DNA of 64,000 bases from Diadema setosum (lineage: Eukaryota > Echinodermata > Echinoidea > Diadematoida > Diadematidae). The DNA lies in contig NC_092700.1 in assembly GCF_964275005.1 (NCBI RefSeq), forward strand, positions 17,765,649-17,829,648, in the 5' to 3' direction. The translations under genes were made by a program, and so were the position numbers. Under the pieces are notes generated by a model, which had not been told where the DNA came from, searched no databases, and was given only the letters and a program-made list of their open reading frames with translations. The number at the start of each line of letters is the position of its first letter. Position 1 is the stretch's first letter. Below are positions 47,907-59,600 of this stretch, piece by piece.

Positions 47907-48296
47907 TTAAAGGGATCATATAATTTTGGTTGAGACCTAATTTCAGGTTTCTACCATTTTTTTGTGAGATAATGAGAAACCTCTTAAGAAATATGAAAGA
48001 GCATGTAATTCCATGAGGAATTCAATGTTTAATTGATGAAAATTGGTTTTGAAATGGCTGAGATATCCAAAAAAGAGCAATTCTAATAAAGTGTGGGACC
48101 CACACTTTATTACGATCCCTTTGTTTTACTTTGTTTTAGGATGTTTCAGTCATTCCAAACCCGATTTTCATCAAATAAACTTTGAATTCCTCTTAAAATG
48201 GTATGCTCTGTACTATTTCATAAGTGTTTTCTTGGTATCTCGCAAAAAGTTTAAAGCCCAATTCTCATCTCCACCAATACTGTACCATCCCTTTAA
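47907..48296. mobile_element. TTAA fold-back MITE FB-2, copy 3
   Basis: 390 bp with TTAA on both sides; inverted relative to copy 1 and sharing the central gtgtgggacccacac palindrome and the gaaaattggttttgaaatgg arm. Confidence 0.88.
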
Positions 48297-48806
48297 CACC
48301 CTGCCCCAAAAAACCCAAACAACCAAAACTATGTCTGTTTACCTGCATAGTACCCCCCAGGAGTTAAAAGATCATTCTTAAAAATCACAAAACCATCAGG
48401 ATTGCTTCGAACAACAATAACGCCCATCCTGCATATGCACATTTCTGTTCTTTGGGCTGAAAATTCCATTCGTCTTGAGTCACGTCATCGCTGGAGCACT
48501 CAAGGTTGCATTTACTCCTTTTTCTGCAATGGCCTCTCCTTCTGGCTTGGACCTAGCGGGACATGCATAAATTAAAAAACACAGACAATCATAGGCATTC
48601 ACGGACACTACAAACGACTGACAAATCAGTGTTAGATCCAAGTAGAACATATGAATTAATAATACATGTACATATAAACATGCATACATACAAACATTTA
48701 TATGAAAATACACCATGTTTTATGTGCATTTTTTTTTTTAAGTATAGAGTAAGATTATGCATGAAGCTCAGATGCACTAAAGCAAGCAAGCAAGTAGAAA
48801 AAAAAA

Positions 48807-48992
48807 TACTGTAAAACACAATATTTTCACAGCATGAAATTTTTGTGATTTGGAGCTGATGGCCTTTTTTCACAGCATGACATTTTTGTAAAGTGCCTCT
48901 AGCATTCAATGCATATAGTGTAGATCAACGGACTTCTGTGTGCGTTTTAATTTTGCAAATCTTAGCTCTCGCAAAATTAAAATGCACGCAAA
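48807..48992. mobile_element. MITE-like repeat, relative of 3913-4110
   Basis: Starts tactgtaaaacacaatattt, repeats a cacagcatgaaattttt-type unit, and ends gcaaaattaaaatgcacgca. Same segment order as 3913-4110. Confidence 0.55.
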
Positions 48993-49009
48993 CATCTTAG
49001 GAGCCTCGC

Positions 49010-49102
49010 GACGAGGCCTTTTCGCGTTACAGAATTATAGAGCGAAACGTCGAGGGGGGGGGGGGGCAGAGTCTGTGCCCCCCGGGCCCTGTTAGGGTTA
49101 AA
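49010..49102. mobile_element. Solo end of the TTAA GC-ended family
   Basis: cgaaacgtcgagggggg, C/G runs and a final CCCTGTTAGGGTTAA match the right end of 58077-58822. No opposite end nearby, so it is a truncated copy. Confidence 0.6.
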
Positions 49103-49415
49103 CAGAATGGTTAAGGGATATGAAATTACCAGAGCTACCTCAACTAGAATGCGAGACAAAATGCCATCTGGTTTAAATATGGGGATTTGTCTGTCTGAAG
49201 CTGTAAAAGTGCACGACAGACCTCAGCCCTACACACAGACACCTGAGAGAATTCTGGACTTGGAAGAGAAAATGCTGGGGGTAGCATGACAAGGAAGTAG
49301 GTAAATACAGAAAAAAGTAAGAGCTGAATGCAGAAGTTATGTCATCTGGCTTTGTGATGGAACCTAGGAGGAGGCGGCAACTGCTTACGACTGTGTACAA
49401 ATGCCCCCCCCCCTC

Positions 49416-49423
<8 letters not shown>

Positions 49424-49477
<54 letters not shown>
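49424..49477. repeat. (AT)n microsatellite
   Basis: About 27 AT units. Confidence 0.95.
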
Positions 49478-49480
<3 letters not shown>

Positions 49481-49680
49481 TGCTATTATTAGATACAAAC
49501 AGTTCATTTACATAAGCCCAGTCCGCTATTCTAGTTTCAGATTTGACCTTGTTGCAGACAGATTTATTATTCCAGTCAACAGCTCTCTTTGTTCTCACAG
49601 CAACTCTCAACAACATATGCTTGAATATTTCTGATTAGTTTTGTACTGTAATCAGATGTGATCCATGGTGAACAATGAGA

Positions 49681-49998
49681 TTAGTGTTTTGTGGCTGATG
49701 GAATTGCATCTTTCACAGCAGAATGGAAAATATCAGTATTAAATGTATCATAACATATATCAGGATCAGTAGCATCTAAGAGGGAGTTCAATGGTAGTAG
49801 ATGCAGCAGATTGCAAAGGTGATCAAATCCTCTTTTATGGAATTGGAGAGATGAACGCAACAAAGACTGTAATGGTGCTGGCTTCATAAAGCGAAAGCGG
49901 ATATGAATAGCATGATGATATGAAGTAACTTGATTTGGTATGGTGTCTGCACTCAGGACTGCATGTCCACAATAAGTGATTATACAAGATCTATACAA
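49681..49998 (-). mobile_element. LINE endonuclease C-terminal fragment
   Basis: The frame reads TSYHHAIHIRFRF, LLRSSLQFHKRGFDHLCNLL and LLDATDPDICYDTFNTDIFH then SAVKDAIPSATKH. This layout (SDHxxI-like end, then a D..CYDxFN..F...I block) is that of the apurinic endonuclease tail and linker of CR1/L2/jockey-type LINEs. The start of the domain and the RT are missing here. Confidence 0.5.
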
Positions 49999-50039
49999 TC
50001 TATGATATAAGAACTACGATATAAACTGAAGTATGTAGA

Positions 50040-50500
50040 TTTGTCAGTACAGCCAACTTTCTCCAATTGTCTCAACACTTCAATGACTTTCTTTTTGAAG
50101 CTTGAAGAAGGGTCATCTTTTTGTTCATAAGTATTTAAATTGTGTATTCAAACAGTTGATAAAATTAATTGTTATAATCTGTTCTGTCCAACATCAACGT
50201 GTATCTCCCTTGTCAGTAGACAAATAATTTATCCTTATTGTTTGCCAGAGACTGAGCGGCTTTCCTTTCCTCATTCAATAAATTCAAAGGTGGGAGTACA
50301 GCGAGAGAGAGGGCAGCTGTGACTTTGCCCTGAATCTCCTCAGCCATGGCAGGGTTGATACTGTTATTCCTAATCACAGATTCAGTAGCTGTGATGTATT
50401 CCACATATGGTATACATTCCGGGGTGGCTGCAAAATTCAAACCACGTGACAGTAACGATTTCTCAGCTTTGATTAGTTGTTTGTCCGATAAATTTCTCAC
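50040..50500 (-). mobile_element. Retroelement RT N-terminal fragment, Penelope-like
   Basis: Reads NLSDKQLIKAEKSLLSRGLN then FAATPECIPYVEYITATESV, and EERKAAQSLANNKDK; farther on DDPSSSFKKKVIEVLRQLEK then VGCTDKSTY. The LS..L...E..LL.(K/R)GLNFA..P...P..EYI block followed by a KALKALxxDKDI-like block precedes the RT core in Penelope-like elements. No core RT motifs are present. Confidence 0.55.
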
Positions 50501-50726
50501 TCACACCTCATACTTTCCCTCTTATCCACTTAGTTGTCATTGGCGACTGGACAATAACGTTGACAGCGCATCTTCACTGATCGACAACAATGTTTTCCCG
50601 CCACCAAATCAGACAAGCTGATGAAGCGTCCAGGATCGAACGCGAAACCGTTCTCGGAATTACAAACAGTAAGTACAGATGCAGCAATTTCACTTTAGGA
50701 TTTCATTTTTCTGGATGAATCAGTAC

Positions 50727-51720
50727 TTACATCAGGTGATCTTCATACATGATGCTCTTTGCCATGCGTTTGTAAGGGATTGGGCAATCCTCCTTTCTGC
50801 TGGTGCAGGAGACCTTTATAGTTTGTTCTGGACCAGTGTTGATTATTTTGCTGTTGTCGGCGTTTTTTATAGTGTCCAAGTTGTCCATGCAGCCGTAGCC
50901 GACTTCCAGGTTGTTCCTGCTGCAGACCTTGTGGGGCTGGTGCTCTTTTGGGAAGTGGTGTTCAACAAGGGCTAAGAACTTTCTCCCAACGTTCATTCTA
51001 ACATGCTTGCAGGATGGAGGGTTGAACCATGTTATGTTCCGTTTCCTTTGCTGTTGCTTTTCTTTACTGCAGCTGTTGTCTTCTTTGGGCGTGTATGTCA
51101 GTTTGGGGACGTCTCCAGCCTTGCGAAGCTCTTTCGTACCGTCTGGTTTGGAGCTGCTGCACATCTCTTTGCTACTGAAAATGTCGGAAAGGTGGGTTTG
51201 GATGGACTGTGGAATTCTCTTGGTGATGGCTGGTGGATGATTGGGTTCTGTATGCATAAGGTGTGAGTCTCCTGGTTTTGAGTATGGTTGGAATTCTCTC
51301 TTGGTGAGGTCAAATATCACGTCGAGAAAGTCAACGATGGCTGCGTTTGTGCTGCCTGTTACCTGAAGCCCGAACTCTTTGAATTTTCCGTAGAGTCTCT
51401 TTCTGGTGTTCTCAGCTGCGCCGGGGCATCTGTGGTCAATTGCCACACCATCCTCTCGGTACGGCACGTTTTCTTTGGAGATCATGGTACCGACCTCTGC
51501 GAGTATGTATGTGCCCACAAGTTCACACGTCTCTGCTCTGTTGTACGAGCCAATGTTGACATCGAATATGCCATCTGCATCCACTGTTTGCCAAGGCTCG
51601 TCGTCATGGCAGAGGAGGGTGTTTTTGACGTAGAAGTTGATCTCTTCTTTGGCTGGTGTTATCGCAGTGAATGTTTTTGCGTATTGGATGGCCTTGTCTA
51701 GGAGGTTCCTCTCAATGGAG
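50727..51720 (-). mobile_element. RT palm/thumb fragment of GIY-YIG-type retroelement
   Basis: A single open frame from 51584 (with homology starting near 51720: LLDKAIQYAKTFTAITPAKE) reads DVNIGSYNRAETCELVGTYI, then YREDGVA at the RT catalytic position, IVDFLDVIFDLTKREFQPYS, NHPPAITKRIPQSI, NITWFNPPSCKHVRMNVGRK and SIMYEDHLM. Order and motifs match the RT-linker part of a retroelement clade whose proteins end in a GIY-YIG nuclease; Penelope-like affiliation is an inference. The upstream RT fingers and the downstream nuclease are not found next to it. Confidence 0.65.
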
Positions 51721-52236
51721 TGAATGGAGAAGGTGATGGATGGAAATAATGCAGAGCTGTACCTTAGCCTAGGCGGAGTGAAGCATACTATTACCGCAGT
51801 GATGATACCTACTCTGTATGCAACTGAAAGGGAATGGAGTGAAGGCAGGATTACAGAAGGAAGCGTGGCTCTGAATACAGATATTCCATTTAATAGTTAC
51901 TCAGATCTTGCTAGTTGCTTAATTCTCTGTGTGCAAACCCCCTACGTGCCGCGCTACTCCGAGACATGAGTGCTTTCAAAGTCATAGGAGCATAGTTTTT
52001 TTACAGGAGCATTTATGCTGGAACTACAGTACAGCAAAGTTGTAGAGAAAATTGCGAGCTTTGCCATGATGTGAATGTGTGTGGGGAATGAAACTGCACA
52101 CAATGTTTTCAATGTAATGAGGCATATCGCAATTTATTGATTCATTACTGCACAGTTGCGCATTTGAGCAAAATATGGAAAGTTGGGAAGCTGTGGAGTG
52201 GACTGAGTCGGGCATGTGAACATGGCACAAAAAGAG

Positions 52237-53010
52237 TTAACCTGATCAGGCTGGGTTTCTTGTTTATGCTATATGGGGGGGGGGGGGCGGGGGTGAATCC
52301 TCCCTCAGATTTCAGCCATCAGCAGTGCAACTGCGATGAAATTTGGCATGCGAGACACCCATGTGGTAATCTACAAGACTGTTATTAAATTTTTCGAAAT
52401 TATCAATTTCTAATTCTAATTAATCAATTATACAAATTAGGCCAAATATCTTATTTCAGCACAATAAACATTAAACAAAAGCATGGAGAGTCTAGTTTTT
52501 GGATTGTATGTTGTATATCTGCTTCAACATATTCAACAACTGCACATACGTACATGATGAAAAGCCATTTCAATTCTCATGTATTTTCCTTGTTTTCCAA
52601 ATTTGTGATGAAATTTTTTCCTTTTTTCCTTCTGTTTTTCTTCTTTGCTTTTCATTGGAAATTGCTACTGACTACCTTTCTAACATAATTAGCATATCAA
52701 TCAAGTGATTAACAGCAAAAAATAATACGCTATTTGTAAGTTTCATGACAGAGCACTCTTTTCAACAAAAAATGTAAACAAAATCACAAAATTGTGACCA
52801 TTTTTGCGTGATGTGCATTTTATGAAAAATGGGTATGGCTTCATTAAGACATGCATGGACGTTGCAAATTTGGTCTCAAAAGTTGTGCGAAACTTAGTAA
52901 AAAAAAGTAAAAAAGTATGACTTCTTGCATAACAGAATTATTGCACAAAACGTTGAGGGGGCAGGATTCTGCTCCCCCTCCCACATCCCCCCCCCCCCCC
53001 CCCCCCCCCC
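52237..53010. mobile_element. Degraded TTAA GC-ended element
   Basis: Starts TTAACCTGATCAGGCTGG, then a G run; tttcagccatcagcagtg and gatgaaatttggcatgcgag parallel the conserved inner segment of 58077-58822. The right side has cgttgagggggcagg and a C run at 52989-53010. The terminal GGGTTAA is not recognisable. Confidence 0.5.
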
Positions 53011-53718
53011 CACTGGAATTCTCATTGTCACTGGTAAGGTCAAGAGGATGGCACCTTTCCCCTTCAGGAGGGAAGAGTAGAAATAAATGAAGCACATCCA
53101 AATACAGGCTAACTCCGTTACAACGAACACCAATACAGACATTATTCTTCCAGATACAGTGTACTGAATACTGGTACTGATCTCGCAGCACGCACTTCTA
53201 AAAGCAAACCTAATTGATATCGCGGCAAGCTCATTTTGGAAAAACAAAATTGGATTTTTTTTAATTTGTCAACACTTCCACTCCAACATGGATTGATATT
53301 GGTATCGAGTGGTGCACTCCCCTTAATATATCTGGCTCTCTTCCTACACACAGTGTTTACAATGAACTTTGTAAAGAGTAAGCTTCATGATAATACAGAG
53401 TTGTGTAGGCCTACGCGAGTCTACATACAATGTATATACACATCTTTGCAAATAACCATTCAATGCAGTCTAAATTTGACAAAGGTATTCAACATGTCAG
53501 CAAAATGATCTGTTCACCTGCAAACGGGGTGAAAATTGGTAGCAACAGTCCGTATAGTCCTACATGTGTGTATCTATGTACCGTAGGGCGTCTGTTTGAA
53601 TAGATTTCGTTCCCATCGGTGTTCGCCTGTATAATATGCAAAAGCATGAATAAATGAAGACAACTACTAATACTGCAGAGGTGTAGGTATATGGATGCAA
53701 TGTGCAGGTTGATGGGCC

Positions 53719-54049
53719 AATAGGGAGCTTTAGATTTTGACGCGCGGACGTTTGAGCCGACGCTTACGCTGGACGTTCCCCTCTCCCTGCGTCGTGTGGA
53801 AAAGTAGCTTTAGATTACGCTGGGACGCAACGTATAAAAAATACAATCGCGCCCCCATATGATCAGTGCATGAAGAAGCTCTCTACGTCGCAAACTGTGC
53901 GGACGTGAAAATAGCCCAGTACGCGTAGTGAAAAACTCAGGCGACGCAAGCTAAAAATAGATTGACTTTACGCGCGCTACTGCGCACGCTCAGAACATGT
54001 TTTTTTTTCCTTTGAACGTCCGCGCGTCTAAAATCTAAAGCTCCCTATT
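53719..54049. mobile_element. 331-bp CpG-rich MITE
   Basis: Left end TAGGGAGCTTTAGATTTTGA then CGCGCGGACGTT; right end its near inverse. The interior has many cgacgc/gcgtcg words and no coding frame. Confidence 0.85.
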
Positions 54050-54425
54050 ATTCAATGCTCAACAATTCACACACCATCTTTATGCCCTTGGGATGGTACT
54101 AGATATACACAACAAAAATCTTTCATCACTGTTTAAACATTTAGCAATCACATTGATTGAATAAAGTATAAAGTGTGATATCTTAAGTATGAATATGAAT
54201 GTGAAATTGAAGGAAACCACAGCCCACATATGAATGTGGATTGAGTGAATGCAGCAGTAACAGTGACACACATCAGTGAAAGTTTAAGGAAAATCGGACA
54301 ATCAGTGCTGTCATTGCTGGATAAGAAGACTACCATAATTCAAGAAAATATAAAGAGAATTCCACAAAATGTCATTTTTCATGAAAAGAACACATTCCAC
54401 CAACTTGTAACTGACATTCAATATG

Positions 54426-56223
54426 TTAACCCCTAGATATAACTCCCCCCCCCCCCATATTGGCTGTCGATCACACGATCTCGACGAAAATTGGCATGCA
54501 TGTTGCCTAATATGTAATCTCCAAGAATGAATCATTATTTGTTTTCCAAAAACATGGTAGTTTTTGCTAAATTATGTTAATTATGCTAATTCATGCATAT
54601 TTTTTGAGCATCAGATTTTAAGCTCTAAATCAGTCAGTCCGCAGCACGTATGCTAATGAGCCGATCCGCCAAGATTTATTCAGCACTCTCGTTGACGATC
54701 TTTGCGTTTGAAAGGTGTCTTGTCGTGCGAGATTTTGCGAGACTTTGATAGGGCTATGGTTTTCACAGTGTAGCGACTTGTACATACTTTCGTCATGGCT
54801 ACAAGTCACGGTAAATTGTTCTCCAGACTTTGATCTTTATTTTGATACCAAATTTGCGTATAACATCGGATCTTACCATGACTATATAATCAGTTGAATT
54901 TGCGTAAATTTTACCTGCTTTTCACGGAAGATTTTGTCGTCTAAAGTTCTTTTTTGGTTCCTGACCGGATTAAGAAACTGTTGTTTCTGATTTTGGCTTT
55001 TCGTAGAGAGGAAACTTAGATGCTCATCATATATTGGAGTCAAGGAGACGCAAGCATGATTTATACTAGTTTTTCCGTTTTGAAATGTCTGTAAAATTCA
55101 CTCCAAAGCCGGAAATATGCTCCACACAAAGTGTACAGTGGCGCGAAAGAGCTCTCTCATTGGACACTGCTTGCATTCAGCGCTTGAACTACACGCGTGC
55201 CTGGCATGAAACCGTTATGTAGCAGCGTAATGACGTAATGCAAGCGCTGAATGCAAGCGCTGTCCAATGAGAGAGCTTACTCTTGAGATTGCACGGTTTC
55301 AAGCTGATCAGCACTGACATTCATGTATATTTTACTGGTTCCTGACCGGATTAAGCAACAAATTGTCAAGATATTTACATGGATACAAAGATTAGGAGAT
55401 GGACTACCAAATAAAGCATTTTCATTGAGACGCAAGGTGAATTTGATATTTTTTTGACGTCTTGAATGTGTACTGCACGAATTACTTTTTTCATCATTTT
55501 CAAGCTCAAATTACACTATGATATTTTTCATTTACAATAATTTGAGTAACATGTGACGATAGTTTACATATTTTCCTTGAATTTGATACCAAATTTGTGA
55601 ACATAAGGTGTATTTTTGTTGCCGAAAGCCCAAGGACAAAATCCCCTTATGCAGCTCATTACGTATGCAAGCCTAGAGCAGGCTTGCATACAAGTTGAAT
55701 AAATACGAGTGAATTATCGGGTGCTGCGGACTGACTGTAAATCCCTTGATAAATCTTCAAATGGACAAATTTTTTATTTAAACATTGTTGTAGTATTATA
55801 AACTAATTTATGTGAAAAAAAAATTAAGTATGAAAATGAATTGATTCATTTTGTAATCTTATGTATTTCTTTGTTTTTTATTTATGTTTTCATTGTTTCT
55901 TTTTATCTAGAATATCAGCTCATAACCAGAACGGATAATGACAAAAACCAGGAAAAAACATTCATCTGACACTTCTTGTAAAACCCATACATTGTACACA
56001 GGAGTCACAGAAAACTGCCATTTTTCGATGACATTGGTCACGTAAATGTGTTATATCTCGGCAAGTGTACCCCCAATTTTCGCAAATAGGGTCTGAAAAT
56101 GTGCGCAAGATGCGAAAGAAAAAACTCATGAAATTTCAGCGGGGAAAAAAAAATGTGTTTTTAAATTATTGTGAAAAATGTCAAGGGGGGCTAATTTAGC
56201 CTCCCTGGGCAACATACATTTAA
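54426..56223. mobile_element. TTAA piggyBac-like element nested in FB-1
   Basis: 1.8 kb with TTAA at both sides. The left inner sequence (C run, ggctgtcgatcacacgatct, then cgacgaaaattggcatgc) is homologous to the right part of copy A at 10343-11120 and to 58077-58822. No transposase frame. It splits the FB-1 copy exactly at a TTAA present in intact FB-1. Confidence 0.85.
54631..55737. mobile_element. 1.1-kb TIR element, third nest level
   Basis: Perfect 17-bp TIR CAGTCAGTCCGCAGCAC, flanked on both sides by TAAAT (5-bp target duplication). Contains an internal inverted repeat (55149-55188 against 55241-55277) around tcattggacactgcttgcat. Non-coding. TIR related to the element at 61279-62679. 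Confidence 0.88.
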
Positions 56224-56521
56224 GGGTAATATTAATCTCCCTACTGGTTCCTGAAAGAGGTAAGTCAAGTTCTCTTTCACTATGCTAGAAAAGTGAAAAT
56301 ATGGTATGATGCATTTTCTTTACATTTTCTTCATATTGTTGTCCATAATAACGTCACGAGGTGCAGTGGTCTCCTTACCTAGCGATGATGGCAGCGAAAC
56401 TTCCAAAATTCATAACTTTTAAATCGTTTGTCTGTTTTTCCCCAAACCTTCACCGATGTTTTCAACTTAATGTTGCTGCTGTCACTCAATCCACATTTAT
56501 ATAATTGGGCTTTGGTTTCTT

Positions 56522-56696
56522 TTAAATATCTCTGTTCCTCTCACCATTCATGAACGATATAAGTCTCTCTCCAAAGAAGTAGAGAGGTACAGGAAAAACG
56601 GTCACAAACACTACGAAGAGGGCAAAGTGGGCTCCATTCAGAACGCGTAAGACTGGATACACCCAGATCTCCTTGACAAAGCCCAGAAATAGGATC
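56522..56696 (-). CDS. AIG1: AIG1-like terminal exon
   Basis: 175 nt, acceptor acacacacag, which lies at the end of a CA-rich minisatellite. Reads ILFLGFVKEIWVYPVLRVLN, GAHFALFVVFVTVFPVPLYF then FGERLISFMNGERNRDI and TAA. The stop codon is part of the TTAA boundary of a MITE. Confidence 0.92.
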
Positions 56697-59600
56697 CTGT
56701 GTGTGTGTAACAAAAAGAAATAAAGTAAATATGTTGTGTGTGTGGGTGCGTGTTTGTGTTTGTGTATGTTGTTGTTGTGTGTATATTTATATGTTTGCAT
56801 GTTTAGTGTGTTTGTAGGTGCTTGTGATGTGTGTGTGTGTGTGGGTGCATGTTTGTGTTTGTGTATGTTGTTGTTGTGTGTATATTTCTAAGTTTGCATG
56901 TTTAGTGTGTTTGTAGGTGCTTGTGATGTGTGTGTGTGTGGGTGCGTGTTTGTGTTTGTGTATGTTGTTGTTGTGTGTATATTTCTAAGTTTGCATGTTT
57001 AGTGTGTTTGTAGGTGCTTGTGATGTGTGTGTGTGTGTGTGCGTGTGTGCATGTATTGTGTGGTTTTGTGTGTTATGTGTGAGTATTATGGGTGGGAGAG
57101 ACACACACACAAAGAAAGAAAGAAAGAAGAGACAATAGTTTGCAAGAAATCATGACAGTACAGTATGTCCCCTCAAAAAAATTACAAGAGCTCCCCAATG
57201 ATATCTTTAAAAATAGTGAATCAATCTTAATAGAAATTCAGGGTATGAAACTATAACTCATTACCCATATCTTACAGAAAACCCCATTCGATTTGCTTCA
57301 GTGGTCAAAGAGAAATGAGGAATTTTGTTCCTATATCAGGAATCTCTTCCCTCCAAGTTTCGTCTATTGTATTCACACACAAGAGCATCGAAGTGCTAAA
57401 CTTGGAAGAATCAGACTCATGACATGCTTTACAACAATCCACATTTCTCTGTGACCGCTTAACCAAATTGAATGGGGTTTTCTGCAAAACGGAGCTAAGA
57501 TGTTATATTTTAAGACCTTGAAGTAGCATTTAGACAGTTTAATCATATTGGGTGTTATCAATGCGAAAATCTGATTGTAATTTTTTTTTTTTTTTTTTTT
57601 TTTTGGGGGGGGGGGGACATACTGTACAGTATATACTGTTGGGGGAACAAATTTTCATATCTGAAATATGTTACATTATCAGGAGAGTGAAAACAAATGG
57701 TGGCCACAGCACTGCAACAAATAGGATTGCCTTTCCTTGACATGCTGTGGTGGCTTAATGTTGGGGGACAAATCAGCTATGATTTGAACACGACATCACT
57801 TAACTGATTATCTGATCTGGATAATTAATCAAAAAAGTGAATGACACCAAAACTTGAACCACGAGGTTATGCCAGTGCACCCCAGTGACAGTATGGCAGT
57901 TGTTTCGCTCGGTGACACATTTTCAATAAGAAAGAATAAGAAAGAAACCAAACTGTGCAAGAAACTGGCACTGCTCCTCAATAGAATTGAGCACTGTCGG
58001 TAAAAGTGAACTGCATGGGTGACACTGATGCCAATGACTAAAGAAATGATGATACAAATGTATGTTTTAACCCTAACTAGGCAGGGCTATTTAGGTAGAT
58101 GATAGAGCCGGGGGGGCCTCCCAGCCCCCCCCCCCCCCCCAGATCTCGGCCATCGAACGCGCGATCGCGACGAAAATTGGCACATACATTGCCTATGATG
58201 TAATCTAAAGTACCATGAAGTTAATTTTTAAAAAAAATTATCATCTATGCTAATTTATGCATAATGATGCATGAAATCAGACAATTTGGTATAAATCACT
58301 AAATAAAGCTCAAAACAGGCACATTTTTTGTGTAAATATTCTTTTTAGTGTCCTCAGCAAATATAACAGAAAAAAAATTGTGCAATCAGACAAAATTTTT
58401 TAAGTATTCTATTGTTTTTTGAATTTCTTATGTATTTCTTTGTTTTTTCGACTTTATGTTTTTCATTGTTTTTTCGATGAAATTTGTCCGCGACATTGTT
58501 CCGATCAAGAAAATATGTTATTAATTGATTTTACTCACTAAAACCCCCAAATAATCATGCTTTTATGAAATTTGCCTGTGAACACAGTTTGCATTGAAAT
58601 TGTACATGAGAATTCACGTTTTTGAGCAATTTTTGGTCTGACATGCAAGTACATATTTATGCGCAACTTCGGAACCGCGCACCCGGGCATCGCAAATTTG
58701 GTGTCAAAAGATGCGGGAGACTCGAAAGAAAAAAGTCATGAAACGTCGCTGTGATAGCTTTTTGCGTTAGCGATACATCGCGCGAAAAGCCGAGGGGGGG
58801 CCCCCGGCCTAGTTAGGGTTAATGCACTTTCAGTACAAGGGTGTGGTGCAAATGCACTTAGAAATAGAAAAGAAGAAAAACAATGATTATCAGTTTCATT
58901 TCAGTAAAAGCATTCTCCTCTCTCCACTATATTGCTTATAAGGCTAACAAATCCTGACCACTTGCAGAGAGTAAATGGCCACAGTTATATGAAAAGTGAC
59001 ATCCATGAACTTCACTTGACACCATAAGTCATGTATACATGTTATCAACTGTGGCAATCAGTCAAATGCAAATGTAGTCAACACACTGTGTTGTTGCTTT
59101 AATCAGACATGTGACCTTCTTGCACTAACCAGACGAGGTAGAGAGCAGCTACCGTGAAGAGTCCTAAAAGGCCGAAGACACGGGGTGGACATTTATGCTT
59201 CACGATCCACATGTCGACCACCAGGATGGGCAGTAGGTATGTGTGCTGCAGGAAAACATACAAACAAACAAAGAAGTCAGAGAACAATGACAACTCTGTG
59301 TTATTCATCCTATATATTATAATAATCATTACAATTTCTAGAGCACCATTCTCCATTCTGATTAAATGCTCAAGGCATTTACACCAAAGCAAAAAGACTG
59401 AAAATATATATACCATAAAAGAAGAAGAAGACAAAAAAAAAAGACATGAAAGTCTGACTTCAAAATGCACTGTCAAACAAGTAGGACTTTAGGTTACTCC
59501 TAAAAGATGTTATGGAGCTTGAGTCTTTCAGCTCACGCGGAAGTGAATCCCACAGTGTTGGTCCAGCATGAGCGAAATCTCGTTCCCCACAAGATTTCCT

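Larger units (their letters stand above)
54207..56525. mobile_element. Fold-back MITE FB-1, copy split by nested insertion
   Basis: Left part 54207-54425 and right part 56224-56525 match the left and right halves of the intact copy at 28630-29197. The left end TTGAAGGAAACC is a decayed TTAA; the right end is TTTCTTTTAA at 56525. Its right TTAA (56522-56525) overlaps the stop codon of the AIG1-like gene on the minus strand. Confidence 0.85.

Noticed and set aside
51288-51701. 137-residue plus-strand frame with hydrophobic stretches
   Set aside because: Antisense to the RT fragment, which has recognisable motifs in the minus frame.
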